39,651 nt of DNA from CAVBBU01 sp963593765 (GTDB lineage: Bacteria > Bacillota > Clostridia > Lachnospirales > Lachnospiraceae): NCBI GenBank assembly GCA_963593765.1, contig CAVBBU010000004.1, forward strand, positions 1-39,651. The letters are read 5' to 3'. The translations under genes were made by a program, and so were the position numbers. The notes beneath the pieces are model-generated. The model was not told where the DNA came from. It did not search any database and saw only the letters and a list, made by a program, of their open reading frames with translations. Within the stretch, counting starts at the first letter, position 1. Each line of letters begins with the position of its first letter. This document shows, in pieces, positions 14,211 to 23,006 of the stretch.

Positions 14211-14384
14211 ATGCTCATAATAGCATCTGCTTGTGTCCCATTGTTTGATTTAATTAACAATATGGGAAATAGCCATGAGATTAGTATTTTTTCATTAGGG
14301 TTAATCTTAATATGGCTTGTCGTTATATTATTGTGTGGATGTGTATGGTTCTACTTCTCCTGGCAGGATATAGTAGAAGAATAG
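14211..14384 (+). CDS. Small membrane protein, two hydrophobic segments
   Basis: 57 residues from the ATG one base after the previous stop; a start at 14181 would add ten residues and overlap. Segments MLIIASACVPLFDL and ISIFSLGLILIWLVVILLCG are strongly hydrophobic. It ends EE. Holin-like in layout, but nothing else supports that role. Confidence 0.62.
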   Translation: MLIIASACVPLFDLINNMGNSHEISIFSLGLILIWLVVILLCGCVWFYFSWQDIVEE

Positions 14385-14395
14385 TTGCATTTCAA

Positions 14396-14419
14396 GGGGG
14401 CTAGCATTGTCTAGCTCCC
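14396..14419 (+). terminator. 9-bp hairpin after the small-gene cluster
   Basis: GGGGGCTAG/CTAGCTCCC with one G-U around CATTGT. It directly follows the cluster's last stop. No T run, so it may mark an RNA end by processing. Confidence 0.55.
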
Positions 14420-14421
14420 AA

Positions 14422-14470
14422 GATTTATTACGTTAAAGGCGTACATAACAGTTCGAGTCTGTATAATATC
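14422..14470 (+). ncRNA. tRNA-like RNA lacking a D-arm
   Basis: A TTCGAGT T-loop on a 4-bp ACAG/CTGT stem, and a TACG/CGTA hairpin with 7-nt loop TTAAAGG in the anticodon position (U33 present). An acceptor-like pairing GAT-TTAT/ATAA-ATC needs one bulged base. If a tRNA, its anticodon would read AAA. The 14471-14538 remainder shows nothing. Confidence 0.35.
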
Positions 14471-14538
14471 ACTATAGCAATTCCTTGAGCTTTAAATAGG
14501 GTAGTTAATTTATTGTTAAATCTCAAAACATTATCAAA

Positions 14539-15030
14539 ATGAAGAGATTGAAATTATGGGGAGCAATCACCTTAGTATTGCTAGCAATATCAGTTGTAGG
14601 ATTACTGACATCATGTGACAAGGTTAAACAGGCATGTGGTGAAAAACCTACGAAAGAGTATCTTGACTCAGCAGCAGTGCTGAAGGTTATTAGCGAAATC
14701 GATAACCCTCAGTTTGTAGATGAAGATGATGTAATCATCTATCAACAGAACGAGAAAGAATGGAGACATATGGACTCTGTTTTCTTCTCGCTAGACGACA
14801 AGACGTTGCACAATATTGTAAACGTTCTTATTAAACGCAAGATTCCACTTACTAAGCCGGCAATAGTCAACGAGTATATGGATAATAAGAACGTCTATAA
14901 TAATTTGCCACATGATGATGTGCAAGCAGTTGTAGATCTCAATAAGATTGATGTCCCAAATCTAAAGACTGAGGACACTGTTATAAATGGCAAACATGTA
15001 CAACTAATTGTTTCACAGGATGAGAAATAG
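14539..15030 (+). CDS. Putative lipoprotein
   Basis: 163 residues with a signal peptide (MKRLKLWGAITLVLLAISVV) and lipobox LLTSC (Cys 26), then an acidic helical domain, so probably exported and lipid-anchored. It may alter the host surface or block superinfection, as phage lipoproteins often do. Leader contains ATTATCAAAATG. It ends TAG inside the next gene. Confidence 0.75.
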   Translation: MKRLKLWGAITLVLLAISVVGLLTSCDKVKQACGEKPTKEYLDSAAVLKVISEIDNPQFVDEDDVIIYQQNEKEWRHMDSVFFSLDDKTLHNIVNVLIKRKIPLTKPAIVNEYMDNKNVYNNLPHDDVQAVVDLNKIDVPNLKTEDTVINGKHVQLIVSQDEK

Positions 15031-15466
15031 AGCGATTGTTATCGTTTATGATGGTTCAGAACCATCTAACGAGGATTGCAACACGATAGTAGCGCATCTA
15101 CTCAATTCAAATGTTGCAGTAAGTGGCACTGTTCAAGTTCACATTATGGATGATGCTGATGTGGCTGCTCGCCTTGTGCCAAAGACAGCTAATTTAGCTA
15201 ACGATGTAGAGGCTAGTGAGTATGAAGCATCTTGTAAGTTCATATCAAGAATGTATGCACAGCAGATTGGTAAACCTGTTGCGCTTACAGCTTGTATTAT
15301 GCATAATATGCATAACGAATCTTCTATGAAGACATCTATGCGTATTAAGTTAGAAGAGGCTATACGTATCTTAGGTACGCATGGTATGAATCCAGTTATC
15401 ATGCATAAGTACGGGTTAACAGGTGACGATATTAATGCTATTAGCATTGCTTACAAAAACATCTAA
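15020..15466 (+). CDS. Unknown 148-residue protein
   Basis: Start taken at MRNRAIVIVYDGSEPS, overlapping the lipoprotein gene by 11 nt. An alternating alpha/beta sequence with an opening strand AIVIVYDGSE, as in Rossmann-like folds, plus a Met/His-rich middle (MHNMHNESSMKTSM). It ends TAA. Confidence 0.68.
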   Translation: MRNRAIVIVYDGSEPSNEDCNTIVAHLLNSNVAVSGTVQVHIMDDADVAARLVPKTANLANDVEASEYEASCKFISRMYAQQIGKPVALTACIMHNMHNESSMKTSMRIKLEEAIRILGTHGMNPVIMHKYGLTGDDINAISIAYKNI

Positions 15467-15468
15467 TT

Positions 15469-15624
15469 ATGTGTCATTCAGAACATAAAACAAAGAAAGT
15501 GTATCGTGAACGTCATGCTATGGCTAAAACTAAGCCATATAAGCGTGATAAGTCTAATAATCGTTTTAATCCTGCCTATGTTCGAGATCAAGGTGACGAG
15601 TACGGAGAAGAAGGCGAATGGTAA
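15469..15624 (+). CDS. 51-residue basic protein
   Basis: MCHSEHKTKKVYRERHAMAK: Lys/Arg/His-rich, probably disordered, with an acidic end (EYGEEGEW). It starts 2 nt after the previous stop. Possibly nucleic-acid binding. Confidence 0.55.
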   Translation: MCHSEHKTKKVYRERHAMAKTKPYKRDKSNNRFNPAYVRDQGDEYGEEGEW

Positions 15625-15802
15625 AGAACTATTCCACGCTCTGTACCCAACATTCAAAGAGGCAATGAAAGCTCGCACAGCGTTAATAAGAATTGCTGGC
15701 GAGCGACGATTTGCTCCCTCATGTAAAGAATATACCGGACGAGATCAGGTTTATGTAAAGCCAGGAAACTGGCACATTAATCCTATCGTCGAGGTAAAGT
15801 AA
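15578..15802 (+). CDS. Unknown 74-residue protein
   Basis: Start at MFEIKVTSTEKKANG inside the previous gene (47-nt overlap); upstream in-frame sequence is the shadow of that gene. Small alpha/beta, basic, ending NPIVEVK. No family recognised. Confidence 0.62.
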   Translation: MFEIKVTSTEKKANGKELFHALYPTFKEAMKARTALIRIAGERRFAPSCKEYTGRDQVYVKPGNWHINPIVEVK

Positions 15803-15839
15803 GTTAACTATATTATTAATCCATTAAATTATCAAAATT

Positions 15840-16316
15840 ATGGCAAAAGAAACAAAGAACACAAGTGTTAAGGTAACTGATGAGAACATTGTAGAGATCC
15901 TCAATAAGAAGGGTCAGGTTGAGACTGATGTAACAGAGTCTGCTCTCAAGGAGATCCAGGAGGACATGAAGAAGCGTCGCATTAGCGATGCTAAGGCCGC
16001 TATTAATGAGGCTCAGTACTACATCCATCGTCAGGTTATCAACCAGAACAAGATGAAGAAGCTTGTCAAGATTGGCAAGGAACGTCTTGAGGCACTTAAC
16101 AAGATCGTTGAGGATTTTGTTGGTGTTATTGATGGTGATAAGGTCGTTAAGGCTGGTACCATCGATGCCGTTGAGTTCAAGAAGAGACGAGACGAATGGC
16201 GCAAAGAATATCGCAAGCAGCTCAATGAGGCTGATGAATTCCAGGAGGAGCTCATGGAGAAACTCCGCAATTCATATCCTCACTATTGGTGCTCAGCTTG
16301 GGATGTTAACTATTAA
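15840..16316 (+). CDS. Unknown coiled-coil protein
   Basis: 158 residues, mostly long charged helices (EFKKRRDEWRKEYRKQ, ADEFQEELMEKL) typical of a coiled coil. The leader AAATTATCAAAATTATG is the shared early type. Codon use is GC-richer with AAG/GAG preference, as in the highly expressed 19054 and 23026 genes. Structural or DNA-associated role possible. Confidence 0.74.
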   Translation: MAKETKNTSVKVTDENIVEILNKKGQVETDVTESALKEIQEDMKKRRISDAKAAINEAQYYIHRQVINQNKMKKLVKIGKERLEALNKIVEDFVGVIDGDKVVKAGTIDAVEFKKRRDEWRKEYRKQLNEADEFQEELMEKLRNSYPHYWCSAWDVNY

Positions 16317-16667
16317 TCCTATCCAGCTTAAGAGCCTAAGAGCCATAGCATTTAATGTGTATCACCAGATTACAGCGACCGACCAGTGGGGTGCGAGGAC
16401 ACTCGGAATACACGTAAGGATGAATTAACATCCTCTCCATAGAGCCTAAGAGCCAGTGAGGGGTAGGGAACAGTGAGTCTACGCTGTATAAAATATAGAC
16501 CAGTAGATCAAACAAATGAGCATATGCAGTGTCATAGAACCGGGGACTCATCACATTAAGTGAACCCTGTATGCGAATCAAATATGCTGAAATGTATACT
16601 CTCGTAGTGCCTCAGTGCCAGTAGAGTCAATGCTTACATAGAACGCTAAATATTTCAATCTGAGAGG
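16317..16667 (+). other. Non-coding stretch with RNA hairpins
   Basis: No convincing gene. GTGTAT/ATACAC (16357-16362 with 16408-16413) closes a domain that includes CGAG-GACA-CTCG; AGGATG/CATCCT (16417-16434) follows. Three copies of the short GAGCCTMAGAGCC-type repeat occur at 16332, 16442 and 16607. Confidence 0.5.
16332..16344 (+). repeat. GAGCC-TMA-GAGCC short repeat, copy 1 of 5
   Basis: GAGCCTAAGAGCC. Identical at 16442-16454; variants GTGCCTCAGTGCC at 16607-16619, GAGCCTCAGAGCC at 22903-22915 and TAGCCTCAGAGC at 28832-28843. All lie outside genes. Role unknown. Confidence 0.55.
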
Positions 16668-16712
16668 CTTTCTAATCCTGAGTGGATTAGCTACCCACAA
16701 GGGAGCAGAAAG
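16668..16712 (+). ncRNA. Three-way junction RNA
   Basis: CTTTCT/AGAAAG closes AATCC-TGAGT-GGATT and a bulged GCT(A)CCC-ACAA-GGGAGC hairpin. The first arm can extend to 7 bp (CTAATCC/GGATTAG) at the cost of the closing helix. Shape similar to 10824-10869. Confidence 0.42.
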
Positions 16713-16744
16713 TCCCTTAGAGAGAAAGAAAACGGTGTTATATC

Positions 16745-16838
16745 GGATGTTTTGTCTGATCAACAAGACATTCACAATAGAATGTACAGTGTGTATGAAA
16801 TAATCTGGTAAGACCGCGGTTCGACTCCGCGCATGTCC
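16745..16838 (+). ncRNA. tRNA-like RNA with canonical T-arm
   Basis: T-arm CGCGG-TTCGACT-CCGCG (16815-16831) is perfect. GGATGTT pairs loosely with CATGTCC (two wobbles, one mismatch), and GTCT/AGAC makes a D-arm. No proper anticodon arm is seen: ACATTC/GAATGT has a 6-nt loop without U33. At 94 nt it could be a long-variable-arm tRNA or a decayed one. 16839-17056 holds ACAATG/CATTGT and GGTAG/CTACC hairpins only. Confidence 0.4.
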
Positions 16839-17056
16839 ACAGTTCTTCTTCCCTCTGCAATTAGCAAAGACTACATTGGAGACAACCTGAGCATGTTGTT
16901 AAACTGCTTATTTGGGCATGTTTTGGCTTTGATTATCAGAGGAGATAAATACGTTAAGCACTATACTATATAAACTAAACGACAATGCTAACAACATTGT
17001 AGATTATACTCACGTAGCGTAAGTATGATCTAGGTAGGTCCCTACCAAAGTGGGAA

Positions 17057-17102
17057 GAGTGGTGCCGAGATCACAATGGCGGTTTGACTCCGCCGCCACT
17101 CA
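17057..17102 (+). ncRNA. tRNA-like minihelix, 9 nt before a start codon
   Basis: GAGTGGT/GCCACTC (7 bp with one wobble, 17057-17063 with 17095-17101) stacks on T-arm GGCGG-TTTGACT-CCGCC. Only 14 nt separate them, so D-arm and anticodon arm are missing. The acceptor/T-arm half is what RNase P recognises. ATG 17111 follows. Confidence 0.52.
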
Positions 17103-17110
17103 CTAATATC

Positions 17111-17581
17111 ATGACAAATGGATACAAAGGGATGATACGAGACAGAGTGCCTCAAGTCATCAACATTGCTCTTAAATGGTGCCAAGCCAAAGAGAAATGG
17201 GTTAACCGTGTATATTCCTTATCAGCAGGTTTGTATACTACAGCAGATGAAAAGAATTCTGCAGTACGTAAACAGCTTGGAATACACGAGGGCAAGCAAA
17301 ACTTTAATTTTGCTGAGTCTATAGATTTGGAACTAGTTACTCGAGAAAACTTTAATCGTATAACTGGTGAAGATAAGTACTGGGTATGGGTTAATGGATG
17401 GGTGAATTGGTTTGCTCAGAAATACCAATATCTAGAGAACGCTTACAAATGTCATATGATACGGGAAGAAGAGGAAACTTGGAAATCCGCATTTATGGCT
17501 ACATACTCTGAACAACTCGGTGAAGAAGAAGCACAAAACCTCCTATCGTATTTGATAAAATGTTTTAACGAGTATAAATAA
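17111..17581 (+). CDS. Unknown 156-residue Trp-rich protein
   Basis: Start at MTNGYKGMIRDR; any upstream reading would translate the tRNA-like element. Trp-rich helices (YWVWVNGWVNWFAQKYQYLE) and an acidic end. It begins a small group with the 17590 gene (8 nt apart). Function unknown. Confidence 0.7.
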   Translation: MTNGYKGMIRDRVPQVINIALKWCQAKEKWVNRVYSLSAGLYTTADEKNSAVRKQLGIHEGKQNFNFAESIDLELVTRENFNRITGEDKYWVWVNGWVNWFAQKYQYLENAYKCHMIREEEETWKSAFMATYSEQLGEEEAQNLLSYLIKCFNEYK

Positions 17582-17589
17582 TAAGACAA

Positions 17590-18003
17590 ATGGAGTATTT
17601 CCCTTCAAAATTGAAAGAGCGCTTGGAACTTTTTAAGCGTAAGAAACTACGTGATGATGTTGGAATGGAAGAAATTCTTGAACAACTAAGCAGGCTAGAT
17701 TACAACAAATATTGTTATAATCCATACCTTGTTTGTCATGGAGACTATCTTGACGATAAGTGTATTGATGAATATACGCATAATCCTAGATTACGTAATA
17801 TAGTTGATTGGGTTATGCGTAGGATAGTGTACCCACCTATTACGTCTCAAACTATAGACGTAAGGGTTAGGATAGCCGTCTGTATGCTCGATAAAATAAC
17901 AATTATCACAGCATCAGATAACCTACGTCATATAATCATTGATAATATCGTTAAGAACGTAGATTGTACGTACAGACAAAAAACGTACGACCTACCATTC
18001 TAG
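17590..18003 (+). CDS. Unknown 137-residue protein
   Basis: A basic N-terminus (SKLKERLELFKRKKLRDD), several Cys and Tyr, and a hydrophobic core segment VRIAVCMLDKITIITA. It ends TAG, two bases before the sigma-factor leader hairpin. No family recognised. Confidence 0.7.
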   Translation: MEYFPSKLKERLELFKRKKLRDDVGMEEILEQLSRLDYNKYCYNPYLVCHGDYLDDKCIDEYTHNPRLRNIVDWVMRRIVYPPITSQTIDVRVRIAVCMLDKITIITASDNLRHIIIDNIVKNVDCTYRQKTYDLPF

Positions 18004-18004
18004 G

Positions 18005-18031
18005 GCTGGTGAGAGAGAAATCTCTCCCAGC
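18005..18031 (+). promoter_or_regulatory. Leader hairpin of the sigma-factor gene
   Basis: GCTGG(T)GAGAGA/TCTCTCCCAGC: 11 bp with one bulge and a GAAA tetraloop, ending 5 nt before ATG 18037. It could mask the start region or end the upstream transcript; no T run follows. Confidence 0.6.
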
Positions 18032-18036
18032 TTACT

Positions 18037-18591
18037 ATGGATGATAGAATCACAGAATCGGAAATCCAACTTGTTGAAGCAGCCAAGAAGGGCAATGAAA
18101 CGGCGTTCAACAAACTATTTGCCAAGTATAAGACATTTGTTGATAATGTTTTAAACTTGTATGTAGAAGATATGGATGAAGCCAGGGATCTTACAAATGT
18201 AGTATTCCTCAAAGTCCATAAAAATCTCTCGCAATTCAAAAGCTATGACTCTTTTGGAGGATGGCTTAGAATTATAGCTAATCGAACTGCTATAGATTAT
18301 CTACGTAAGATAAAAGAAAAAGCTGTGGAATTTGGTAGTGACTCAGGCCGACTACCTGATGAGCTAACGAATAGTTCAGAAGAAGAGAACCTTGTCAATT
18401 CTCTTGAGTATGAGCAACTCATGAATGTGTTTAAAACACTACCCGAGAAGACGCAGAAGATATTTCGATTATTTTATATGGAAGATCTATCAGTAGATCA
18501 AATTAGCCAAGTGCTTAAAACTCCTCCTGGCACTATAAAAGCTACGTTAAGTCGTACAAGGAGGAAAATACAAAAATTATTAAATGTTTAA
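18037..18591 (+). CDS. ECF-like RNA polymerase sigma factor
   Basis: 184 residues in the sigma-70 ECF layout. Region 2 at about 10-85: FNKLFAKYKTFVDNVLNLY, a sigma-2 AARDLTNVVFLKV-like helix, then GGWLRIIANRTAIDYLRK. Region 4 at about 125-180: TLPEKTQKIFRLFYMEDLSV, then IKATLSRTRRKIQKLL as the -35 recognition helix. Regions 1 and 3 are absent. It may direct host RNA polymerase to phage promoters, perhaps the repeated leaders here. Upstream leader hairpin; ends TAA. Confidence 0.88.
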   Translation: MDDRITESEIQLVEAAKKGNETAFNKLFAKYKTFVDNVLNLYVEDMDEARDLTNVVFLKVHKNLSQFKSYDSFGGWLRIIANRTAIDYLRKIKEKAVEFGSDSGRLPDELTNSSEEENLVNSLEYEQLMNVFKTLPEKTQKIFRLFYMEDLSVDQISQVLKTPPGTIKATLSRTRRKIQKLLNV

Positions 18592-18594
18592 CAA

Positions 18595-18990
18595 ATGGTT
18601 TCACTTATCTTTTTGATCATTTCAGTTTTAGTTGCATTGGGCTTTGCTCGATACAACAAGAGCAATAAACTGTTTTGGATCCTCACCATTTCACTCTTAA
18701 CAGGGTTTACTGGTGCGAAGATGGTCGCTAGCATAACTGGCGACCACAAGAGTGAAACAAGTATAGTTAAGCAGAGTGTACCCATGCAGTCATCGACGTG
18801 CTCATTACAAGCCTTACAACCTTCAGAGGGCGCCGATACATTAGATGAGACAAAAGCTGCAGGTAAGGATTCATTGCATTCTGACACTATCGCTTGTATA
18901 ACTCTGGGTGACCAGCATCACATTGAAGTGATGACTCCGCCACCCCAATCCAAACAGTTAAAAACGAACTTCATCTTTGACACTAGCTGA
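18595..18990 (+). CDS. Membrane protein downstream of sigma factor
   Basis: 131 residues with two N-terminal hydrophobic segments (LIFLIISVLVALGFARY and FWILTISLLTGFTGAKMV), followed by a Ser/Thr-rich soluble domain with two Cys. It starts 3 nt after the sigma gene. Membrane partners beside ECF factors are often anti-sigma factors, but no anti-sigma domain is recognisable, so this is context only. Confidence 0.68.
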   Translation: MVSLIFLIISVLVALGFARYNKSNKLFWILTISLLTGFTGAKMVASITGDHKSETSIVKQSVPMQSSTCSLQALQPSEGADTLDETKAAGKDSLHSDTIACITLGDQHHIEVMTPPPQSKQLKTNFIFDTS

Positions 18991-19053
18991 AGTTAATATT
19001 GCTGTCCACGTTTTAATTAATTTAGTATAAACAATTTTTAAATCATTATCAAA

Positions 19054-20493
19054 ATGGGTAAAAATAACAAGAAAACTGCTCCAGTAGCAGCACCAAAGAC
19101 AGAAGTTTCAACAACTAAGAACTTGTCTAACGAGGAATTGCTTCAACAGGCTGGTAAGGCTACCACAATGGGTAGCACTAGTATGGATCGTAATCATCAG
19201 GTTGACTTGATGAAGATGATGCATGAAACATTCCGTATGGATCCTGATGCCGCTAAGCATACCGGCTTCAGCCCCGATAGCGTTAATCGCATTAACCAAC
19301 TTACCGCTATGGGTATGGTCACAATTTATGCAACAGAGGTCGCATTCGGTAACTCTGACTTTGCGATCCGCTTGCGCACAGCCGATCTACCTGCATTTAA
19401 GGAAATGGCAGCACAAATCGGTGTAAAGATCGATGAAACTAAGTTCCTTCCATCTCCGGAGAACTCAGAAGTATCTGTAGCTGAATCAGCTAAAGAGGCT
19501 ATAGAGGTTTCTGAAGAAACTAAGGAAGAACTTAAAAAGGATGCCGACATTCAGAAGAAGAATGCTGGTAAAACCTTTGATGTAGCTAATATGGATGATA
19601 CAGGTCTCAAGGATGCCCTTGAGTACTTCATGACTACTCACCAAGGTGAGATGATCATGGAGAACCTTAACAAGGCTGTAAACATCTATCGTGCTTACAA
19701 CAAGAAGAAGAATCCTGATCAGGCTAAGCATTTCGATGATATGCCTACTTCTGACGTGTTTCAGGAGATTCTTAACCTTACAGGTCGTGTCGGTATTCTC
19801 GCTTCTGGAATTGGTCAGTATGCGTATATGGTCACCGCTCAAACTGGATCCCCAGCTGCAGCGTTCTGCTCTTTGCGCAATGCTTCTATCGCCCGCGATA
19901 CCAAGGAACAGAAGTTTACTGATATTGAGATAGCTGATATGACTCGTATGCTTGTTATTGCACGAGCTAACTTCGTTATCTCTGAGAATCAGAAGAACCT
20001 TGATTCCTTTAAGGCTGCTAAGAAGCCAGATGAGGATAAGATCAAGATTATAGAGGCTAACATCAAACGTGCTCAGTCTGTAATTGATTTGGTTAACAAC
20101 CCATCTGCAGACTATACGAACAAGTTTGCTGAGGCTTATAAGTCTGACGATCAGAAGACTCGTATGTTGACTCATAAGACTCTTAAGTCTGTGATCAACT
20201 GCTATAAACCAGAAATTTCCAACGAGAAGCTTGGGATTGCAAAGGTCGACTCCCTTCTTGCAACTACCACGCAGTATCTTGGTTACATCACTAATTTGTT
20301 CCGTACTCCAGATAACCAGTTGTCTGGTTATGGCTTGGATTCTATTCCTGAGATTCTCTTTAAGTCTGATGAAGAATTAGCTGAGGAGAAGAAGGCCGCT
20401 GAAGAGGATGCTAAGAAGGCAGCTGAGCAGAAGGCTAAGGAAGATGCTAAGAAGGCAGCAATTGGTAAGGCAAAGTCTCAAGGAAAAAAATAG
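19054..20493 (+). CDS. Large unknown early protein with Ala/Lys coiled-coil tail
   Basis: 479 residues, the largest unknown on the plus strand. N-terminal Lys/Ala/Pro segment, helical body (about 40-430) with no enzymatic motif seen, an acidic linker near 140-170, and a highly charged helix of EEKKAAEEDAKKAAEQ type at the end. Strong AAG/GAG-preferring codon use suggests high expression. Leader contains AAATCATTATCAAAATG. It ends TAG. It may be a structural, condensation or host-takeover protein; not recognised. Confidence 0.8.
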   Translation: MGKNNKKTAPVAAPKTEVSTTKNLSNEELLQQAGKATTMGSTSMDRNHQVDLMKMMHETFRMDPDAAKHTGFSPDSVNRINQLTAMGMVTIYATEVAFGNSDFAIRLRTADLPAFKEMAAQIGVKIDETKFLPSPENSEVSVAESAKEAIEVSEETKEELKKDADIQKKNAGKTFDVANMDDTGLKDALEYFMTTHQGEMIMENLNKAVNIYRAYNKKKNPDQAKHFDDMPTSDVFQEILNLTGRVGILASGIGQYAYMVTAQTGSPAAAFCSLRNASIARDTKEQKFTDIEIADMTRMLVIARANFVISENQKNLDSFKAAKKPDEDKIKIIEANIKRAQSVIDLVNNPSADYTNKFAEAYKSDDQKTRMLTHKTLKSVINCYKPEISNEKLGIAKVDSLLATTTQYLGYITNLFRTPDNQLSGYGLDSIPEILFKSDEELAEEKKAAEEDAKKAAEQKAKEDAKKAAIGKAKSQGKK

Positions 20494-20496
20494 TTA

Positions 20497-20532
20497 GATC
20501 AATCAAAGCAAAGAGCTCGCAGTTGATTGATC
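20497..20532 (+). terminator. 8-bp hairpin after the large early gene
   Basis: GATCAATC/GATTGATC encloses 20 nt. It directly follows the TAG. No T run. Confidence 0.5.
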
Positions 20533-20593
20533 GAGTATTGAAACCCTTGGACATCCAATGGAGTAAATAGCGGGACTTTAATACTATCAAAGT

Positions 20594-20989
20594 ATGAAAA
20601 ATCTTGTAACATCATTGTTGGGAGTAGCATTCGTGATACTAGGGTGTAATATCGCTAATATCATGGGCTACGACCCTCCAACGAATCTGCAGACAGTAGC
20701 AGCATCTACTGTTCCGCAACTACCGTTAAGCAACTTGCTTAACAACAATGTGAATAGTGCTAAACCTGATACGGTGTTTCTTCATGACACCGTACCTTGT
20801 AATCATAAACAAACGCCTCAACAGACGATTGTTAAACGTACTGTAATCAAGAAGACTGATACGTCGTATGTACCGCTTCTGTGGATTGCAGAACCCGGAG
20901 TAAAGGCAGACTCCGATAGTTGTAACTTCACCATTCGTAAGGGGGAGCTCTGTGACTATAAACAAATCATCTCTAAGGTATGTGAGTAA
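20594..20989 (+). CDS. Putative lipoprotein
   Basis: 131 residues. Short signal (MKNLVTSLLGVAFVILGC) with lipobox ILGC (Cys 18), a Pro/Ser/Asn linker, then a Thr/Lys-rich beta domain with Cys pairs. Probably exported and lipid-anchored, like the 14539 product. The stop lies inside the following hairpin. Confidence 0.72.
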   Translation: MKNLVTSLLGVAFVILGCNIANIMGYDPPTNLQTVAASTVPQLPLSNLLNNNVNSAKPDTVFLHDTVPCNHKQTPQQTIVKRTVIKKTDTSYVPLLWIAEPGVKADSDSCNFTIRKGELCDYKQIISKVCE

Positions 20990-21008
20990 ACATAAGAACC
21001 TCACATAC
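20978..21008 (+). terminator. Perfect 9-bp hairpin spanning the stop
   Basis: GTATGTGAG/CTCACATAC with a 13-nt loop, followed by TTAACTT. It starts the long non-coding region. Confidence 0.65.
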
Positions 21009-22979
21009 TTAACTTAGGTAAGTACATATAGTAGGTCCCATTAGCCTATGTACGAAAAATAAACTTGATCCGAGAATATGTTAACCCTCTCCAGGGCGAG
21101 AATACTCAAAAGGTAGGATGAAATGTATCAAACATTGAAACAGTTTGTTACAAGAAGGAGAAGCGTTGTATCAACTCCTTGCTCGAAGCATGAGAACCGT
21201 CTGGCGATGCCGTGAGAGCGAAACGCATAAGTCCTAAGAAAGGCTTAATGAACCGTATCGGAATTACATTTTATGATACTATAGATGTACGAACGTTACA
21301 CGAATAACAACTACATTGGTCCCCAGTAGGTGAACAGAATTGCATACATGGTATGGTGCATGGTGCTGGAAGAACCGAGGATATCCCAAACAATGTAGAG
21401 TATCAAATTAAACGCTGTAGGTAGTGCTTCTAGTGTCCAAAGCTAGTATAAGGGCCGAAGTAATGTACTAATGATCGTGAGGTTCTACTCACGAACTGTA
21501 CCGTAACTATGGTGACTAGGTAAATCCTTGCTGTTCGATTCAGCACAACTCCGTTGAAGGGGTGCCAGGGATGAGGTAAAACGTCTGATGTGCGACCGCC
21601 AGGCTTTGCTCGTTTATGCGGGATATAAAAGTAAAATGAGCACAAGGGTAGGGCAAACCCTTAATCGCTATCCAAGAGAACGCGTACGCGGATGGAGACC
21701 GCGGAGAATGTCTGTTTCAGCAAATGAATATGGTAGTAAGCAATCATAGGTATTTGTATTCCCGTAAGAATTAAATAGCTTACGAGGTTATGATCGATGA
21801 CTTCGTCACAGTCAAAGAAAATTGATGGGGAGCTACCCTAGATTAGGAAATAGCAATTGGTATGATGATTCGATTCGAGATGATGTCCACCCAGGACCAG
21901 TTGACCTCCAATCATTTCCAGACACTAAACTAATAATCTATTTGTATATCTACTACAATATCATACAGTCTCTACAGAGTAGTAAGCTGGTATATTGTAT
22001 GTGCGTACAGAGAGCATTAAGATATAGATTATGAAAATTTAGAGAGTCAAAAATTAACATGTTTAACAAAAATTGATGTCACTCCATAGAGAAAATCTTA
22101 CGTTGTAAGTAAGGGCTTGAGGTGGAGAAATCGAGTGCCAACCGTTATGCTAAGCCAGGACTAAAGTATATTGCGCAACAATATATGTAAATCATAAAGG
22201 TGACAAAGCAATACAGTAAACTGATGGGCAGCTTATATTCGATGTTGTAAAACGACTGTGTATGTTATATGTATATACTGTCTCTATATATGTATAACAC
22301 GTTATAAGTGGGTGACAAGGGTAATGTATGAGTTGAATTCTCAATATTCGTGCACTATAAATAGAGGAGGTGAGCAAACACCACAACAATAAATAAGCCG
22401 TAAAGTCCGTGAAGGGTTTGATCCTGAGACATTCCGATAACCAACCACTGGGTACATGCCAATAGCCGAGTACCGCAGAGAGGAGACCTAGCTGACAGTC
22501 GCTTATAAGTTAGCAGTAGAGAACATCTGCTTCAATGACAATCTTGTAGTTTGCGTCAAGGGAAATACGACCGAATAGCTACAAATTTTTGTGGGTTAAG
22601 ACCAAAATTCTGCCTTGAGCACTAGTTGGTCGCAGGTAAACGGATAAAACCGTTAGTTTAAGTTAGAAAAATCATAAACTATTCTTAGTAGATATGACAT
22701 TTGAATATGTATCGAAGGCATTCAAAGCTTTAGATGAAGGGCCAGGATGATCCTGTAAATGTTAATTACATCTTACGTATGTAATTCCTATACTATCAGC
22801 TTATATCCCATTGTTGATATAAGAAAAAGGATAGCTATATCTGTATTAAAGCGTCTACGATAGTAGAACCTTCCTTTTAAATCGAACGGAAAGCACCATC
22901 AAGAGCCTCAGAGCCGAGGTGTATATTTCAAATATATAATAAGATGGCATGGTGAGCCTATCACCAAATAGTACAAATT
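21009..22979 (+). ncRNA. About 2 kb hairpin-dense non-coding region
   Basis: No ORF here looks coding on either strand. Many perfect helices occur: CTACATTG/CAATGTAG (21311-21318 with 21391-21398, long range), TCGTGAG/CTCACGA around GTTCTA (21475-21494), a T-arm-like TGCTG-TTCGATT-CAGCA (21529-21545) with no acceptor partner, a 14-bp hairpin with two wobbles (22264-22298), AATTACAT/ATGTAATT (22764-22786), CTTATATC/GATATAAG (22800-22823) and long-range TCAAGG/CCTTGA around 22560-22620. It looks like one or more large structured RNAs, comparable in style to GOLLD or ROOL, but no class is recognised. Confidence 0.55.
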
Positions 22980-23006
22980 ATATCGTTAGTTAATCAATAA
23001 CGATAT
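22980..23006 (+). promoter_or_regulatory. 9-bp hairpin before the 23026 gene
   Basis: ATATCGTTA/TAACGATAT closes just upstream of AAAAAGG and the start at 23026. It could terminate the upstream RNA or protect the mRNA 5-prime end. Confidence 0.55.

Noticed and set aside
17084..17110. N-terminal extension of the 17111 protein
   Set aside because: It would translate the 3-prime part of the tRNA-like element; the ATG at 17111 is a better start.
19486..20175. 229-residue minus-strand ORF
   Set aside because: It lies fully antisense to the 479-residue gene, whose codon use is clearly coding; no start signal.
21430..21645. Minus-strand ORF in the large non-coding region
   Set aside because: No leader, unusual composition and overlap with strong RNA helices.
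22416..22440. Resemblance to the start of 16S rRNA (GGTTTGATCCTGAG)
   Set aside because: The match is short and no other rRNA signature follows.
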